The notes below the pieces were generated by a model. It ran no database searches, was not told where the DNA came from, and saw nothing but the letters and a program-made list of their open reading frames with translations. A stretch of 64,000 nt of DNA from Arcanobacterium ihumii. GTDB lineage: Bacteria > Actinomycetota > Actinomycetes > Actinomycetales > Actinomycetaceae. The stretch spans positions 558,001-622,000 of the forward strand of contig NZ_UWOS01000001.1 of the NCBI RefSeq assembly GCF_900604515.1, read 5' to 3'. Positions within the stretch are counted from its first letter, which is position 1. The number at the start of each line of letters is the position of its first letter. The translations under genes were made by a program, and so were the position numbers. Shown here in pieces: positions 46,208-54,107 of this stretch.

Positions 46208-46824
46208 TTCGAGTACTTCTTGCAGATGATCAGGCGATGATCCGTGGCGCACTTTCCGCCCTGCTCTCACTTGAAGACGACATCACTGTTGTGTGTGAAG
46301 TTGGCAGAGGCACCGACGTCGTCCCCAGTATTCATAGATGCCAAGAGGAAGGAATCCCGATCGACGTTGCTATCCTAGACATCGAAATGCCTGGAGGCAC
46401 GGGGATCGAAGCGACGACGGCGATTCGATCCGAGTTCCCCTCGGTCAAGTGCCTAATTCTCACAACGTTCGGACGCCCTGGGTATTTGCAGAGAGCTTTA
46501 AGTGCGGGTGCTCTGGGGTTTATGGTGAAAGAAACCCCGGCGCGCGAGCTTGCGAAAGCAATTCGTCGTCTTCATGAAGGGGAACGGGTAATCGATTCAA
46601 ACTTGGCAACTGCGGCACTCATTGAGGGATCAAATCCTTTGAGTGAACGCGAGCGCGAACTTTTGACACTAACCTTAAGTGGCGACCCAATTGCTGAAAT
46701 TGCGCGTCGCGTCTTCCTTTCGGAAGGAACAGTTCGCAATCATTTGAGTTCAGCGATGGCGAAAACCCACACCGCTACGCGTATGCAGGCAGCGCTTTTA
46801 GCACAGGACAACGGCTGGCTCTAA
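46204..46824 (+). CDS. Response regulator, NarL/LuxR family
   Basis: This 206-residue protein has a receiver domain with phospho-acceptor Asp59 (VAILDIEMPGG) and a C-terminal LuxR helix-turn-helix (LSERERELLTLTLSG, IAEIARRVFLSEGTVRNHLS). It is the partner of the kinase upstream and probably controls the ABC operon. Confidence 0.92.
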   Translation: MIRVLLADDQAMIRGALSALLSLEDDITVVCEVGRGTDVVPSIHRCQEEGIPIDVAILDIEMPGGTGIEATTAIRSEFPSVKCLILTTFGRPGYLQRALSAGALGFMVKETPARELAKAIRRLHEGERVIDSNLATAALIEGSNPLSERERELLTLTLSGDPIAEIARRVFLSEGTVRNHLSSAMAKTHTATRMQAALLAQDNGWL

Positions 46825-46878
46825 TTTTTTCATAAAACTTGATAGGTTCTTATTGAGAACAAAACCCAAAACATTAAC

Positions 46879-46890
46879 ATATTGCAATAT
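46879..46890. promoter_or_regulatory. Candidate ArsR/SmtB operator
   Basis: ATATTGCAATAT is a perfect 12-bp palindrome 27 bases before the arsR start. SmtB/CzrA-type regulators bind AT-rich 12-2-12-like palindromes near their own start, so autoregulation is likely. Confidence 0.55.
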
Positions 46891-46916
46891 CCTTATATGT
46901 ATGATTGGATAGAACT

Positions 46917-47216
46917 ATGAGAACACTTGACGGTCAAACTCAGGTCGCAAAGATCTTCAAAGCCCTCGGAAACGAAGGACGTTTGATCGTGCTGTGGGCT
47001 CTTAGTCAGAAAGACTGCACCGTGAGCGAACTGGCGGCAACCACCGATCTATCACAACCCCTTGTTTCCCAACACTTACGATCTTTAAAGCAGGTTAATT
47101 TAGTGAGCGGAAACCGCCAAGGAAAAGAAGTTGTGTACTCTTTGGCCGACCACCACGTAGCACACATTGTTGAGGATGCCTTTATCCACGTCACCGAAGG
47201 AGAACACAATGACTAA
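46917..47216 (+). CDS. ArsR/SmtB-family metal-sensing repressor, zinc type
   Basis: This 99-residue winged-helix repressor has the recognition region TVSELAATTDLSQPLVSQHL. Its last helix carries the alpha-5 metal site as D78-x-H80-(x10)-H91-x2-E94, the exact spacing used by zinc sensors SmtB and CzrA; both subunits would share it. I chose ATG at 46917; TTG at 46905 would add four residues. The stop overlaps the start of the His-rich protein by eight bases, so translation is coupled. Metal binding would release the operator. Confidence 0.9.
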   Translation: MRTLDGQTQVAKIFKALGNEGRLIVLWALSQKDCTVSELAATTDLSQPLVSQHLRSLKQVNLVSGNRQGKEVVYSLADHHVAHIVEDAFIHVTEGEHND

Positions 47217-47505
47217 CAAGGACATTCACGCAGAGCATACCGTTGCTGAGCACACACACGGGGAGAACTGCGGACACGAAGCGATCCAGCACGGAGACCA
47301 CATCGACTACGTCCACGGAACCCATCATCACGCACTCCATGGCGATCATTACGACGAGCACGAAGCAGTTGCTGAGCATACCGTTGCTGAGCACACACAC
47401 GGGGAGAACTGCGGACACGAAGCAGTTCAGCATGATGATCACGTCGATTACATCCACGACGGGCACCGCCACGCAGCTCACGGCGAACACTACGACGAGC
47501 ACTGA
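47209..47505 (+). CDS. His-rich metal-binding protein with two 47-residue repeats
   Basis: This 98-residue protein has 26 His and 2 Cys and consists of two nearly identical units: the first starts near residue 9 and the second 47 residues later. Each has AEHTVAEHTHGENCGHEA, then HxDH, VDY, and ends HYDEH. It resembles small histidine-rich zinc or nickel buffers seen with ArsR regulators in actinobacteria. The start, behind AAGGAGAACACA, overlaps arsR by eight bases. It is probably a cytoplasmic metal store or chaperone. Confidence 0.85.
   Translation: MTNKDIHAEHTVAEHTHGENCGHEAIQHGDHIDYVHGTHHHALHGDHYDEHEAVAEHTVAEHTHGENCGHEAVQHDDHVDYIHDGHRHAAHGEHYDEH
47233..47423 (+). repeat. 50-bp direct repeat inside the His-rich gene
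   Basis: Bases 47233-47282 and 47374-47423 are identical over 50 bases, offset 141 bases (47 codons). It shows a recent in-frame duplication. Confidence 0.95.
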
Positions 47506-47540
47506 GTTCGTCAAGCAACCAAGCTAATACTTGATCAAAT

Positions 47541-47608
47541 AAAGCTCGGGCAGCTTCTGTGGGGGTAGCGTTCTAAACGCGCAGCTTCCCTAGTTGCCCG
47601 AGCTTTTT
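47541..47608. terminator. Bidirectional terminator between the His-rich gene and hipA
   Basis: AAAGCTCGGGCA (47541-47552) and TGCCCGAGCTTT (47595-47606) form a 12-bp stem with T runs on the plus strand and A-rich left flank for the minus strand. Confidence 0.8.
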
Positions 47609-47624
47609 GAATCTATTGAGCTAC

Positions 47625-48794
47625 TTAACCATCAGAACCATCAGATTCCGCCGGCTCAGTCACCCACCTAAGGATAGTTTTGACTGTAGATAAACTTTGT
47701 TCGGAGATTTCTTTAAAGGCTTTCTTTTCCTCTTCATTCAAGGGATTCTCTCCTCGAACAGGCGCCAACTCGGTGCAAATATCCCCCTGAGCTTCAAGTA
47801 AGGCTGGCAATAACCTCCCCGCGAGAGAAACCAATTCATTAATCACAAACTCTCGACTTAGCCCCAGATCATCGGCGCATTTTAACCAGTGCCGAAGCTC
47901 TATCCCTCGAAAACGGTTCTCTCCACCAATTTTCATCGCAAGGCACTTTTTCGCGCGCGGACTATCGTAAGGATAAGCTGAAGCGACGTCGTAAAGTGGC
48001 GCAAATCGAGGCTATGTTCCTTTTTCCCAGTAAACGGCATAATTCTTCGCATGTGCGTCCGTCGCACAAAGCAGGTAATTCACAATCAAGGCACGTGCAA
48101 ATTGTTTAACATCTTCAGTTCCAAAGCCATTATGAGTTAACCAAACAGCTATATCTCTAACAGACGGCCCACCTACGGATTCATATTTATCACTAGGCAA
48201 ATACCCCATGGCTTGGCAAAGATCTTCTTGAAGAATTCGATGCACAACACCAGACTTAACCTTACGATCCCAGCGCTCACTAACTAGTGCAACTTCACCA
48301 TCAAAAGACTCATACCATGTAGTTGCTGCTTCAATCCCGAGTTTTTGAATTGTTTTCATGGAAAGCACTTCTACGAAGGCTTGAGCTTTCAGATTCAGAA
48401 TTCCCGGTTTTAAAATATGGGTTGAAGGGACCGATCCTGTAACTTGATACCATTGCCCGCCGAACTGCGAGCGATGCAAAGCAAATTTTTCTTGCGCGCC
48501 CGCTAAAGACCAGTGTTCATTTTTTGAGATCCATGATGGTTCATTCCCATCATGAAGTTCTTTGAGGCGTTGTGCAATGTCAGAAGTAAGCAGTGGAACC
48601 ATTTGCGCGCCTTTGCGATTCACTATCGGGCAAAAACCAGCCAGGAACGGTTCAACAACTGCATTTTCATAGCCACCTACTTTCACCGGCATATTTAAAG
48701 AAATAGAAAACACTTGTCCTTCACCCGATAGATCGTAGTGAAAGAAGTAGCCTTTTCCGTCACCCCATGCACTGCTTAGGATCAAGCCCCTCAA
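47625..48794 (-). pseudogene. hipA: HipA-like kinase toxin, interrupted by an in-frame TAG
   Basis: The minus-strand frame reads as HipA: WSLAGAQEKFAL is the autophosphorylation/ATP loop, PSTHILKPG follows, and ATDAHAKNYAVYW holds the catalytic Asp. A TAG at 48014-48012 then stops translation, and in the same frame PRFAPLYDVASAYPYD and MKIGGENRFRG, which hold the Mg-binding Asp and the C-terminal lobe, continue to 47625. The stop therefore splits catalytic from metal-binding residues. The N terminus is also short: the frame opens only at about 48812 and the likely start is TTG at 48794. It is probably a dead toxin. Confidence 0.85.
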
Positions 48795-49190
48795 ACATCT
48801 TCGAATACCTTGCTATTGATTCCTGTAGTTTTTCAACTCTCTGAACGGAAGGGCGCTGAGCCGAAAACAGTCTGTCAGTAGCAAATTGCAACAATTGGGT
48901 TTTCTCCACACGATCATGTTCCTGAATCGATGCATTTGTTGATGAGCGGTTAGGCATTTCACAAAACTGGTAACTTACCTCAGCCTCAACTCCTAACGCG
49001 TTGAGCATTTGAAATACTCGACCCAGGCTAGCACTGAGCGTTTTTCCGTTTTCGAATTGACTAACCCACGACCGTGGGCCCCAATGCGCTCTGCCAGATC
49101 GCTTTGACTTATTCCCTGCTGCTCGCGAGCGTCACGGATAGCAACCGCTAAATCAGGGGCAGATCGAGGTCGGCTACGGAACTTTCCCAT
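48760..49190 (-). pseudogene. hipB: HipB-like antitoxin, frameshifted
   Basis: Translation from ATG at 49190 gives DLAVAIRDAREQQGISQSD and LAERIGAHG, a HipB helix-turn-helix. At the GGGGCCC run near 49078 the frame changes: the continuing homology (SWVSQFENGKTLSASLGRV, MLNALGVEAEVSYQF) is in another frame, so one base appears lost. The distal frame runs 48 more codons to 48760, overlapping the hipA 5' end. The broken protein ends after 65 residues without the rest of the domain. Confidence 0.8.
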
Positions 49191-49201
49191 TATTAACCCT
49201 T

Positions 49202-49244
49202 GTTAGATTTTTCAAACAACGTCAATATGTTTGATTTTTCTAAC
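49202..49244. promoter_or_regulatory. Pair of HipB-type operators
   Basis: Two 16-bp sites of form GTTWGA-N4-TCWAAC lie at 49202-49217 and 49229-49244, 27 bases centre to centre, just upstream of hipB. HipB binds short palindromes in pairs, so these are the expected autoregulatory sites. Confidence 0.55.
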
Positions 49245-49738
49245 AACTCCGCCCCACTACACACTACAAACCCATCCCAGCCAGAACATATCGCCCAATT
49301 CACACATCGGTTTGAAAGCACACATTCAAGCCTAAAACACGAAAACTATGCGCCTAGAGAAAAATAAAACATTTAACACATCTTAAAAACTCGTTAGCGA
49401 TAGCATTTCTACATAACCAAATAGTGCAACACGTCTCAATTGAGTTTGCCAAACACTTACAAATTGGCACGATCATGCGAAATAAGTAGAGGCTACACAC
49501 ATAGCCACTCTTGGCAATCTACCAACTCCTCGGTAGAGTACAAGTGTTATTATTTGGAATAGTTCCAGATAACAACACTGACGACTGCGGAGGGATCACA
49601 GACTACTCACACAACGTTCCCACTTAGCACAGAAATGCATAACTGGTGGTTACGCACTTAATTCAACCGCCGTCGTCTCCCCTCTTGGGGAACAACTGCA
49701 GCACAAAAGAAAAATGACTGAATACTCTAGGAGAAAAA
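49245..49738 (+). promoter_or_regulatory. AT-rich intergenic region and ahpC leader
   Basis: This 494-bp stretch holds no gene I can support. One structure is clear: AGTGTTATTATTTGGAA (49543-49559) and TTCCAGATAACAACACT (49563-49579) form a 17-bp inverted repeat with two mismatches, about 160 bases before ahpC. It may be an operator for a peroxide-responsive regulator or an mRNA hairpin. A gagaaaa stretch just before ATG serves as the ribosome-binding site. Confidence 0.4.
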
Positions 49739-50302
49739 ATGTCACTGATTAACACGAAGGCAGCCGAATGGTCAGGCACCGCATATCACAACGGTGATTT
49801 CGTCGATGTTTCTAGCGAAGACTACAAGGGATCGTGGGCGATTCTTTTCTTCTACCCAGCAGATTTCACCTTCGTTTGTCCAACCGAGCTTGAAGACATG
49901 GCTGAGCATAACGCCGAGTTCGAGAAGATGGGCGTAAAGGTCTATTCCTTCTCCACCGACAAGCACTTCTCACACAAGGCTTGGCACGATTCGTCCGAGC
50001 GCATCGGAAAGATCACCTTCCCAATGGTTGGCGATCCAACCTGCGAAATCGCAGAGGCGTTTGAAACCCTTCGCCCAGGCGAAGGCGCTGCAGACCGCTC
50101 CACGATCGTCATCGATCCAAACGGCATCATCCAGTACGTTGAAACCACCTCCGAAGGTGTTGGCCGTAATGCCGCAGAACTACTACGCAAGGTTAAGGCA
50201 GCTCAGTACATTTACAACCACCCAGGCGAAGTTTGCCCAGCTAAGTGGGAAGAAGGCGAAGAAACCCTTGCTCCTTCATTCGACCTTTCTGGAAAGCTCT
50301 GA
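49739..50302 (+). CDS. ahpC: Alkyl hydroperoxide reductase subunit C (peroxiredoxin)
   Basis: This 187-residue typical 2-Cys peroxiredoxin reduces hydrogen peroxide and organic peroxides. The peroxidatic Cys47 is in FTFVCPTE and the resolving Cys166 in EVCPAKW. Its stop overlaps the ahpF start by one base, so the two enzymes are made together. A long gap upstream suggests separate regulation from hipBA. Confidence 0.97.
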   Translation: MSLINTKAAEWSGTAYHNGDFVDVSSEDYKGSWAILFFYPADFTFVCPTELEDMAEHNAEFEKMGVKVYSFSTDKHFSHKAWHDSSERIGKITFPMVGDPTCEIAEAFETLRPGEGAADRSTIVIDPNGIIQYVETTSEGVGRNAAELLRKVKAAQYIYNHPGEVCPAKWEEGEETLAPSFDLSGKL

Positions 50303-51846
50303 TGTTCCTCGACGAAAGTACAATTAAGCAACTTCAGGGATTGGTTACCAACGTCAAGGTACCAATCCGCTTCGAGGCTTCGCTTGATGATTCAAAGCGT
50401 TCTCAGCAGATGCGCGAGATGCTCACCCAGGTAGCAGAGCTATCCGAACTCATTGAGTTTACCGAGGTTTCGCACGAACGCACGCCGTCGTTTGCCATTT
50501 CGCGGGTTGATTCCGATGTGTCGGTTCGGATTGCCGGACTACCCATGGGTGAAGAGTTCTCCAGCTTCGTGCTAGCAATGGTTCAAGTTGGCGGGCATCC
50601 AGTGCGCGCGGACGAAGATGTAATCGAAGCAATTAAAGCGATTGACGAACCACACGAGTTCGTCACATACATGTCGCTTACCTGCCAGAACTGCCCGACC
50701 GTAGTTCAGTCGCTTAACTCGATTTCCATCATCAATCCGCTGATCAAGCACACTGCTGCTGAAGGTGGCGCTTACCAAGAAGAAGTAAACGCGCGTGGCA
50801 TAAAAGCTGTGCCCGCCGTCTTCATGGACGGTGAACCATTCGGCCAAGGACGCATGGGATTCCAAGAGATCCTTAGCAAGCTCGACACTGGATCAAACGC
50901 GAAACGCGCAGAAAAGCTCAATGCCTCCGAACCGTTTGACGTGCTGATCGTTGGTGGCGGACCTGCTGGAGCTACAGCAGCCGTCTATTCAGCCCGCAAG
51001 GGATTGCGAGTCGGTGTGGCCACGGAAAATGTTGGTGGCCAGGTGCTAGATACCGCTTCAATCGAGAACCTTACTGTCATCGATAAGATCGGTGGAACCG
51101 CACTCGGTGGCGAGCTTGAGCAGTCGATGCGCAGCTATGGTGTGGAAATCATGACTGGTCTGCACGCCCAGAAGCTGCACGACAAGGACGAATCCGGACT
51201 CTTCGCGGTGGACTTCGAAGGCGGAATCACCTTACGTGGTAAGAGCACGATTATTACGACCGGCGCTCGTTTCCGTACCACTGGTGTTCCCGGCGAAAAC
51301 GAATTCCGAAATAACGGCGTAAGCTTCTGCCCACACTGCGATGGCCCACTCTTTAAGGGCAAACCACTTGCGGTGATCGGTGGAGGAAACTCTGCTATCG
51401 AGGCAGCAATCGATCTTGCAGGTATTGCAGAGCATGTAACTGTTATTGAGTTGATGCCAGAGCTGAAGGCGGACGACGTTCTACTCAAGAAGCTCGATTC
51501 ACTCAAGAACACCAGTGTTATCACGTCTGCCGCTTTGCAGAGCGTGGAAGGCGATGATTCTGGAGTTACTGGAATCACCTACAAGGATGCCAACGAAGAA
51601 CTTCACAGCGTAGCTGTGAATGGCATTTTCGTTCAGATTGGGCTTATCCCGAACGCCGAGTGGCTGGATGGAACACTCGAAACAATGCGCGGAGCCATTG
51701 TTGTGGATGATCACAATGCAACGTCAATGCCAGGAGTATTTGCCGCGGGAGACGTAACAGATATTCCATACAAGCAGGTTGTTATCTCACTCGGCGCCGG
51801 CGCCAATGCTTCACTTGGAGCATTCGATTACTTGATTAGGCAGTAA
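50302..51846 (+). CDS. ahpF: Alkyl hydroperoxide reductase subunit F
   Basis: This 514-residue flavoprotein transfers electrons from NADH to AhpC. It has an N-terminal double-thioredoxin domain with redox CQNC (family usually CHNC), an FAD motif in VGGGPAGATAA, and the redox CPHC in the thioredoxin-reductase-like part (FCPHCDGP). The start is ATG at 50302; a longer frame from 50245 is a shadow of ahpC. Confidence 0.95.
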   Translation: MFLDESTIKQLQGLVTNVKVPIRFEASLDDSKRSQQMREMLTQVAELSELIEFTEVSHERTPSFAISRVDSDVSVRIAGLPMGEEFSSFVLAMVQVGGHPVRADEDVIEAIKAIDEPHEFVTYMSLTCQNCPTVVQSLNSISIINPLIKHTAAEGGAYQEEVNARGIKAVPAVFMDGEPFGQGRMGFQEILSKLDTGSNAKRAEKLNASEPFDVLIVGGGPAGATAAVYSARKGLRVGVATENVGGQVLDTASIENLTVIDKIGGTALGGELEQSMRSYGVEIMTGLHAQKLHDKDESGLFAVDFEGGITLRGKSTIITTGARFRTTGVPGENEFRNNGVSFCPHCDGPLFKGKPLAVIGGGNSAIEAAIDLAGIAEHVTVIELMPELKADDVLLKKLDSLKNTSVITSAALQSVEGDDSGVTGITYKDANEELHSVAVNGIFVQIGLIPNAEWLDGTLETMRGAIVVDDHNATSMPGVFAAGDVTDIPYKQVVISLGAGANASLGAFDYLIRQ

Positions 51847-51911
51847 CCAAATCAAAATCGGTTGGTACTAGATTATGTGATAGCCAAGATCTAGTGAGTG
51901 ATAACCTCAGC

Positions 51912-51950
51912 TGGGGTGGTTTCGGTAAACAGCACACCGAAACCACCCCA
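51912..51950. terminator. Hairpin after ahpF
   Basis: TGGGGTGGTTTCGGT (51912-51926) and ACCGAAACCACCCCA (51936-51950) form a perfect 15-bp stem with a nine-base loop. It marks the end of ahpF, though no long T run follows. Confidence 0.6.
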
Positions 51951-51978
51951 ATTCACGTAAATAAGCGATAATAATGCT

Positions 51979-52581
51979 ATGGCTATTGATCAGAATCCCG
52001 TACCTGCGTCGTTACTGGATAACACCACTTTCATCATGCAACAGGTCAACTCTGTTACTCGAAACGATTTCGAGATCCTTGACGGCTCCGGAAATCCTAT
52101 TGGATCAGTCCAGACCATGGGCGGTGTTGGTTCGCGTCTCCTTTTAGGTGCTAGGTCATTCAACCTATGCGAGCTAGACGGTACCATCGCGTGCCACATC
52201 GAAGACACAGTTAACTTTGGCCGAGACCGCTATGAAATAACTGATCATGCAGGGAATCCACTGGCAAGCCTAATCAAGAAAATTACATTCTTGCGCACCA
52301 AAGTTGAAATAACTCTCGCGAATGGACAAGCAATGGAGTTGGTTGGAAATCCCATGGGCATGGAATACCAGTTTGTTTTAAACGGTCAAGTAGTGGGAGC
52401 TGTTGCGCGCCAATGGGCTGGTTTGGCAAAGGGATTACTCGGGCATAGCCGCTACGCACTCACAATGCATCCCGAGGCTCCAACGGCACATAAACTTGCA
52501 ATGCTCGGCTCCGCAGTTGCTCTTGACTGCATTCGAAATAAAAACGATGGCTCCACTGGCGCGTTAAACAATTGGAACTAA
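51979..52581 (+). CDS. LURP-one/scramblase-like protein
   Basis: This 200-residue protein has the beta-barrel pattern of LURP-one-related/phospholipid-scramblase-like proteins: FIMQQVNSVTRNDFEILDGS, GNPIGSVQ, RYEITDHAGNPLASLIKK and a C-terminal hydrophobic stretch with KLAMLGSAVALDCIRNK. These proteins may bind lipids; the role in bacteria is unknown. It stands alone before the TetR operon. Confidence 0.7.
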   Translation: MAIDQNPVPASLLDNTTFIMQQVNSVTRNDFEILDGSGNPIGSVQTMGGVGSRLLLGARSFNLCELDGTIACHIEDTVNFGRDRYEITDHAGNPLASLIKKITFLRTKVEITLANGQAMELVGNPMGMEYQFVLNGQVVGAVARQWAGLAKGLLGHSRYALTMHPEAPTAHKLAMLGSAVALDCIRNKNDGSTGALNNWN

Positions 52582-52606
52582 ACCTCTAATCATTTTAGAA
52601 CGACTA

Positions 52607-52641
52607 TTCTTGACTAAACGTTCTTGAATGGGTATTCTTAA
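52607..52641 (+). promoter_or_regulatory. tetR promoter with three 14-bp-spaced TTCTTRA repeats
   Basis: A -35 TTGACT (52610-52615) and -10 TATTCT (52633-52638) are 17 bases apart, and the ATG at 52645 lies seven bases after the -10, which suggests leaderless translation. TTCTTGA, TTCTTGA and TTCTTAA start at 52607, 52621 and 52635, exactly 14 bases apart, overlapping the promoter. They are candidate operator units for TetR autorepression. Confidence 0.6.
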
Positions 52642-52644
52642 ATT

Positions 52645-53118
52645 ATGGGAAGAAATCGATCCTTTAATTTAACTGAAGTCCTTCACTCAAGTGCAGCTTT
52701 GTTTCGCTCAAAAGGCTACGAAGCGTCATCTATTGACGACGTCGTCAAGGTAACTGGCGTCCACCGTGGCAGCTTGTATAACACTTTCGGCAGCAAGTAC
52801 GGGCTCTTTCTTAAGGTGCTTGATAACGCTCTTGAGTCACTCGACCAGCCCGAAAATATCGAATTACTTTTGGTGGCACTTTTTGATGCTGCGCCGAATG
52901 ACCCAACAGTTCAAAACCTCATTGAACCTGCAATCAAAACCCACACCTCAATTGCAACTACGCTCGGTCTAGCTCTGCTTTCACGTGCAGGTCTAGATCA
53001 AACAGAACCACAAGCCAACAGTTCTTCGCCACGGGAAACAGAAACAAGTAGCATCGATAAAGCCAGCGACGGCGTTCACAGCGATACATTCACACAAACA
53101 GGAGTTGAAGAGAAATGA
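52645..53118 (+). CDS. TetR family transcriptional regulator
   Basis: This 157-residue protein has a TetR DNA-binding domain (EVLHSSAALFRSKGYEASSI, VTGVHRGSLYNTFGSKYGLF) but a short, Ser/Thr/Glu-rich C-terminal end instead of a full ligand-binding domain of about 120 residues. It may sense little or be a shortened form. It overlaps the next gene by four bases. Confidence 0.85.
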   Translation: MGRNRSFNLTEVLHSSAALFRSKGYEASSIDDVVKVTGVHRGSLYNTFGSKYGLFLKVLDNALESLDQPENIELLLVALFDAAPNDPTVQNLIEPAIKTHTSIATTLGLALLSRAGLDQTEPQANSSSPRETETSSIDKASDGVHSDTFTQTGVEEK

Positions 53119-53483
53119 CTACCACCAAAGTTTTCATTACACCCAGTGAACTGGTTGTACGCCCATGTGGCATGAATAAGGTATGGAGTTTACGCCAGGA
53201 GATTCGGGTACCCTTGGCGAATGTGCGCGGAGCAACCCACGATCCGGGTGTGAAACATGAACCGAAGGGAGTGCGAGCACCTGGGTTACGAATGGGCAAT
53301 AAGCTGGCTGGCACATTTCACGTAGATAACCAGCGGAATTTCTGGAACGTAAGCGGATACGAAAATTCGATTGTTATCCAGCTAGCGCCTGGCGAACACT
53401 TTAACCAGATTGTTGTTAGCGTGGATAATCCGCGCGAAACAGTGGACTTGATCAATCGGGCGACGGCTAGGGAAGAGCGCTAG
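53115..53483 (+). CDS. Small PH-like protein of unknown function
   Basis: This 122-residue protein has a beta-rich pattern (VFITPSELVVRPCG, VPLANVRGATHD, FWNVSGYENSIVIQLAPG) and ends in a helical stretch TVDLINRATAREER; this resembles small bacterial PH-like domains. It is translationally coupled to tetR by ATGA overlap, so it is probably controlled by it. No membrane helix is seen. Confidence 0.5.
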   Translation: MTTTKVFITPSELVVRPCGMNKVWSLRQEIRVPLANVRGATHDPGVKHEPKGVRAPGLRMGNKLAGTFHVDNQRNFWNVSGYENSIVIQLAPGEHFNQIVVSVDNPRETVDLINRATAREER

Positions 53484-53572
53484 AGCCCTCTCCCTCACGA
53501 CAGCGAGATTAAACGGTGTGTTTTTACACAAACCAAGAACGAAATATAGGCCAAAAGAATTTGAGCGAACCT

Positions 53573-53623
53573 AATAAGCTGGGGGTGTGGTGCATAATAA
53601 TTGCACCACACCCCCAGCTTATT
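53573..53623. terminator. Bidirectional terminator, 22-bp perfect stem
   Basis: AATAAGCTGGGGGTGTGGTG plus CA (53573-53594) pairs exactly with 53602-53623 across a seven-base loop. It lies between the tetR operon and the convergent small gene. Confidence 0.8.
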
Positions 53624-53647
53624 CAGAACATCGCAACGCGATAAGCG

Positions 53648-53833
53648 TTACTCCGAACCTAGTTTTTCGTCGGCAGTATCACGTACCGAATCGAGCTTAT
53701 CGGCATATTTTCCACCAGTGAGCTTATCCGCGGCGTCACGAATCACGTCAAGCGCCTGGTCAGTTTTCTCTTCATCATTCTTGATGCCGTCAAGAGCCTC
53801 AACGGCTTTATTTTTGAGATCGTCAAAATTCAT
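53648..53833 (-). CDS. MT0933-like small protein (putative antitoxin family)
   Basis: This 61-residue charged helical protein matches the pattern of MT0933/Rv0909-type antitoxins: LKNKAVEALDGIKN, DEEKTDQALDVIRDAADKLTGGKYADKLD. In mycobacteria the partner toxin lies next door; no toxin frame is evident here. The ATG at 53833, behind GGGGAG, is preferred over an in-frame start at 53857. Confidence 0.65.
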   Translation of the reverse strand: MNFDDLKNKAVEALDGIKNDEEKTDQALDVIRDAADKLTGGKYADKLDSVRDTADEKLGSE

Positions 53834-54107
53834 GGTCTCCCCTTCTATGTTGATCATTGAAGAACCTCCTTACCTGCCTCAATATTCATTTATCGTGAAG
53901 AACTTTTATGGGCAAGTCAGGTGATATTCGCTTAGTGGGCATCGCAGTTAAACGTGCAGGCTTATCACACACACTTCAACAATCAGTACACACATTTATT
54001 CTATATTTTTCTTTTGCGAAAATCCGCGCAAAATTCGATTCAAAGCACTTCACATCAAGTCTTTGCCCTTCGTAAATATGCGTGTTACTCTTGTTTCACG
54101 AGTTTCA
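53834..54107 (+). promoter_or_regulatory. Promoter side of the PTS operon leader
   Basis: This stretch lies between the divergent MT0933-like gene and the RAT element. It is AT-rich from 53990 to 54060 and must hold the promoter of the PTS operon, but I could not settle on one -35/-10 pair. No gene or other clear element is visible. Confidence 0.4.

Noticed and set aside
47191-47518. Minus-strand frames opposite the His-rich gene
   Set aside because: They mirror the duplicated repeat and lack starts with ribosome-binding sites.
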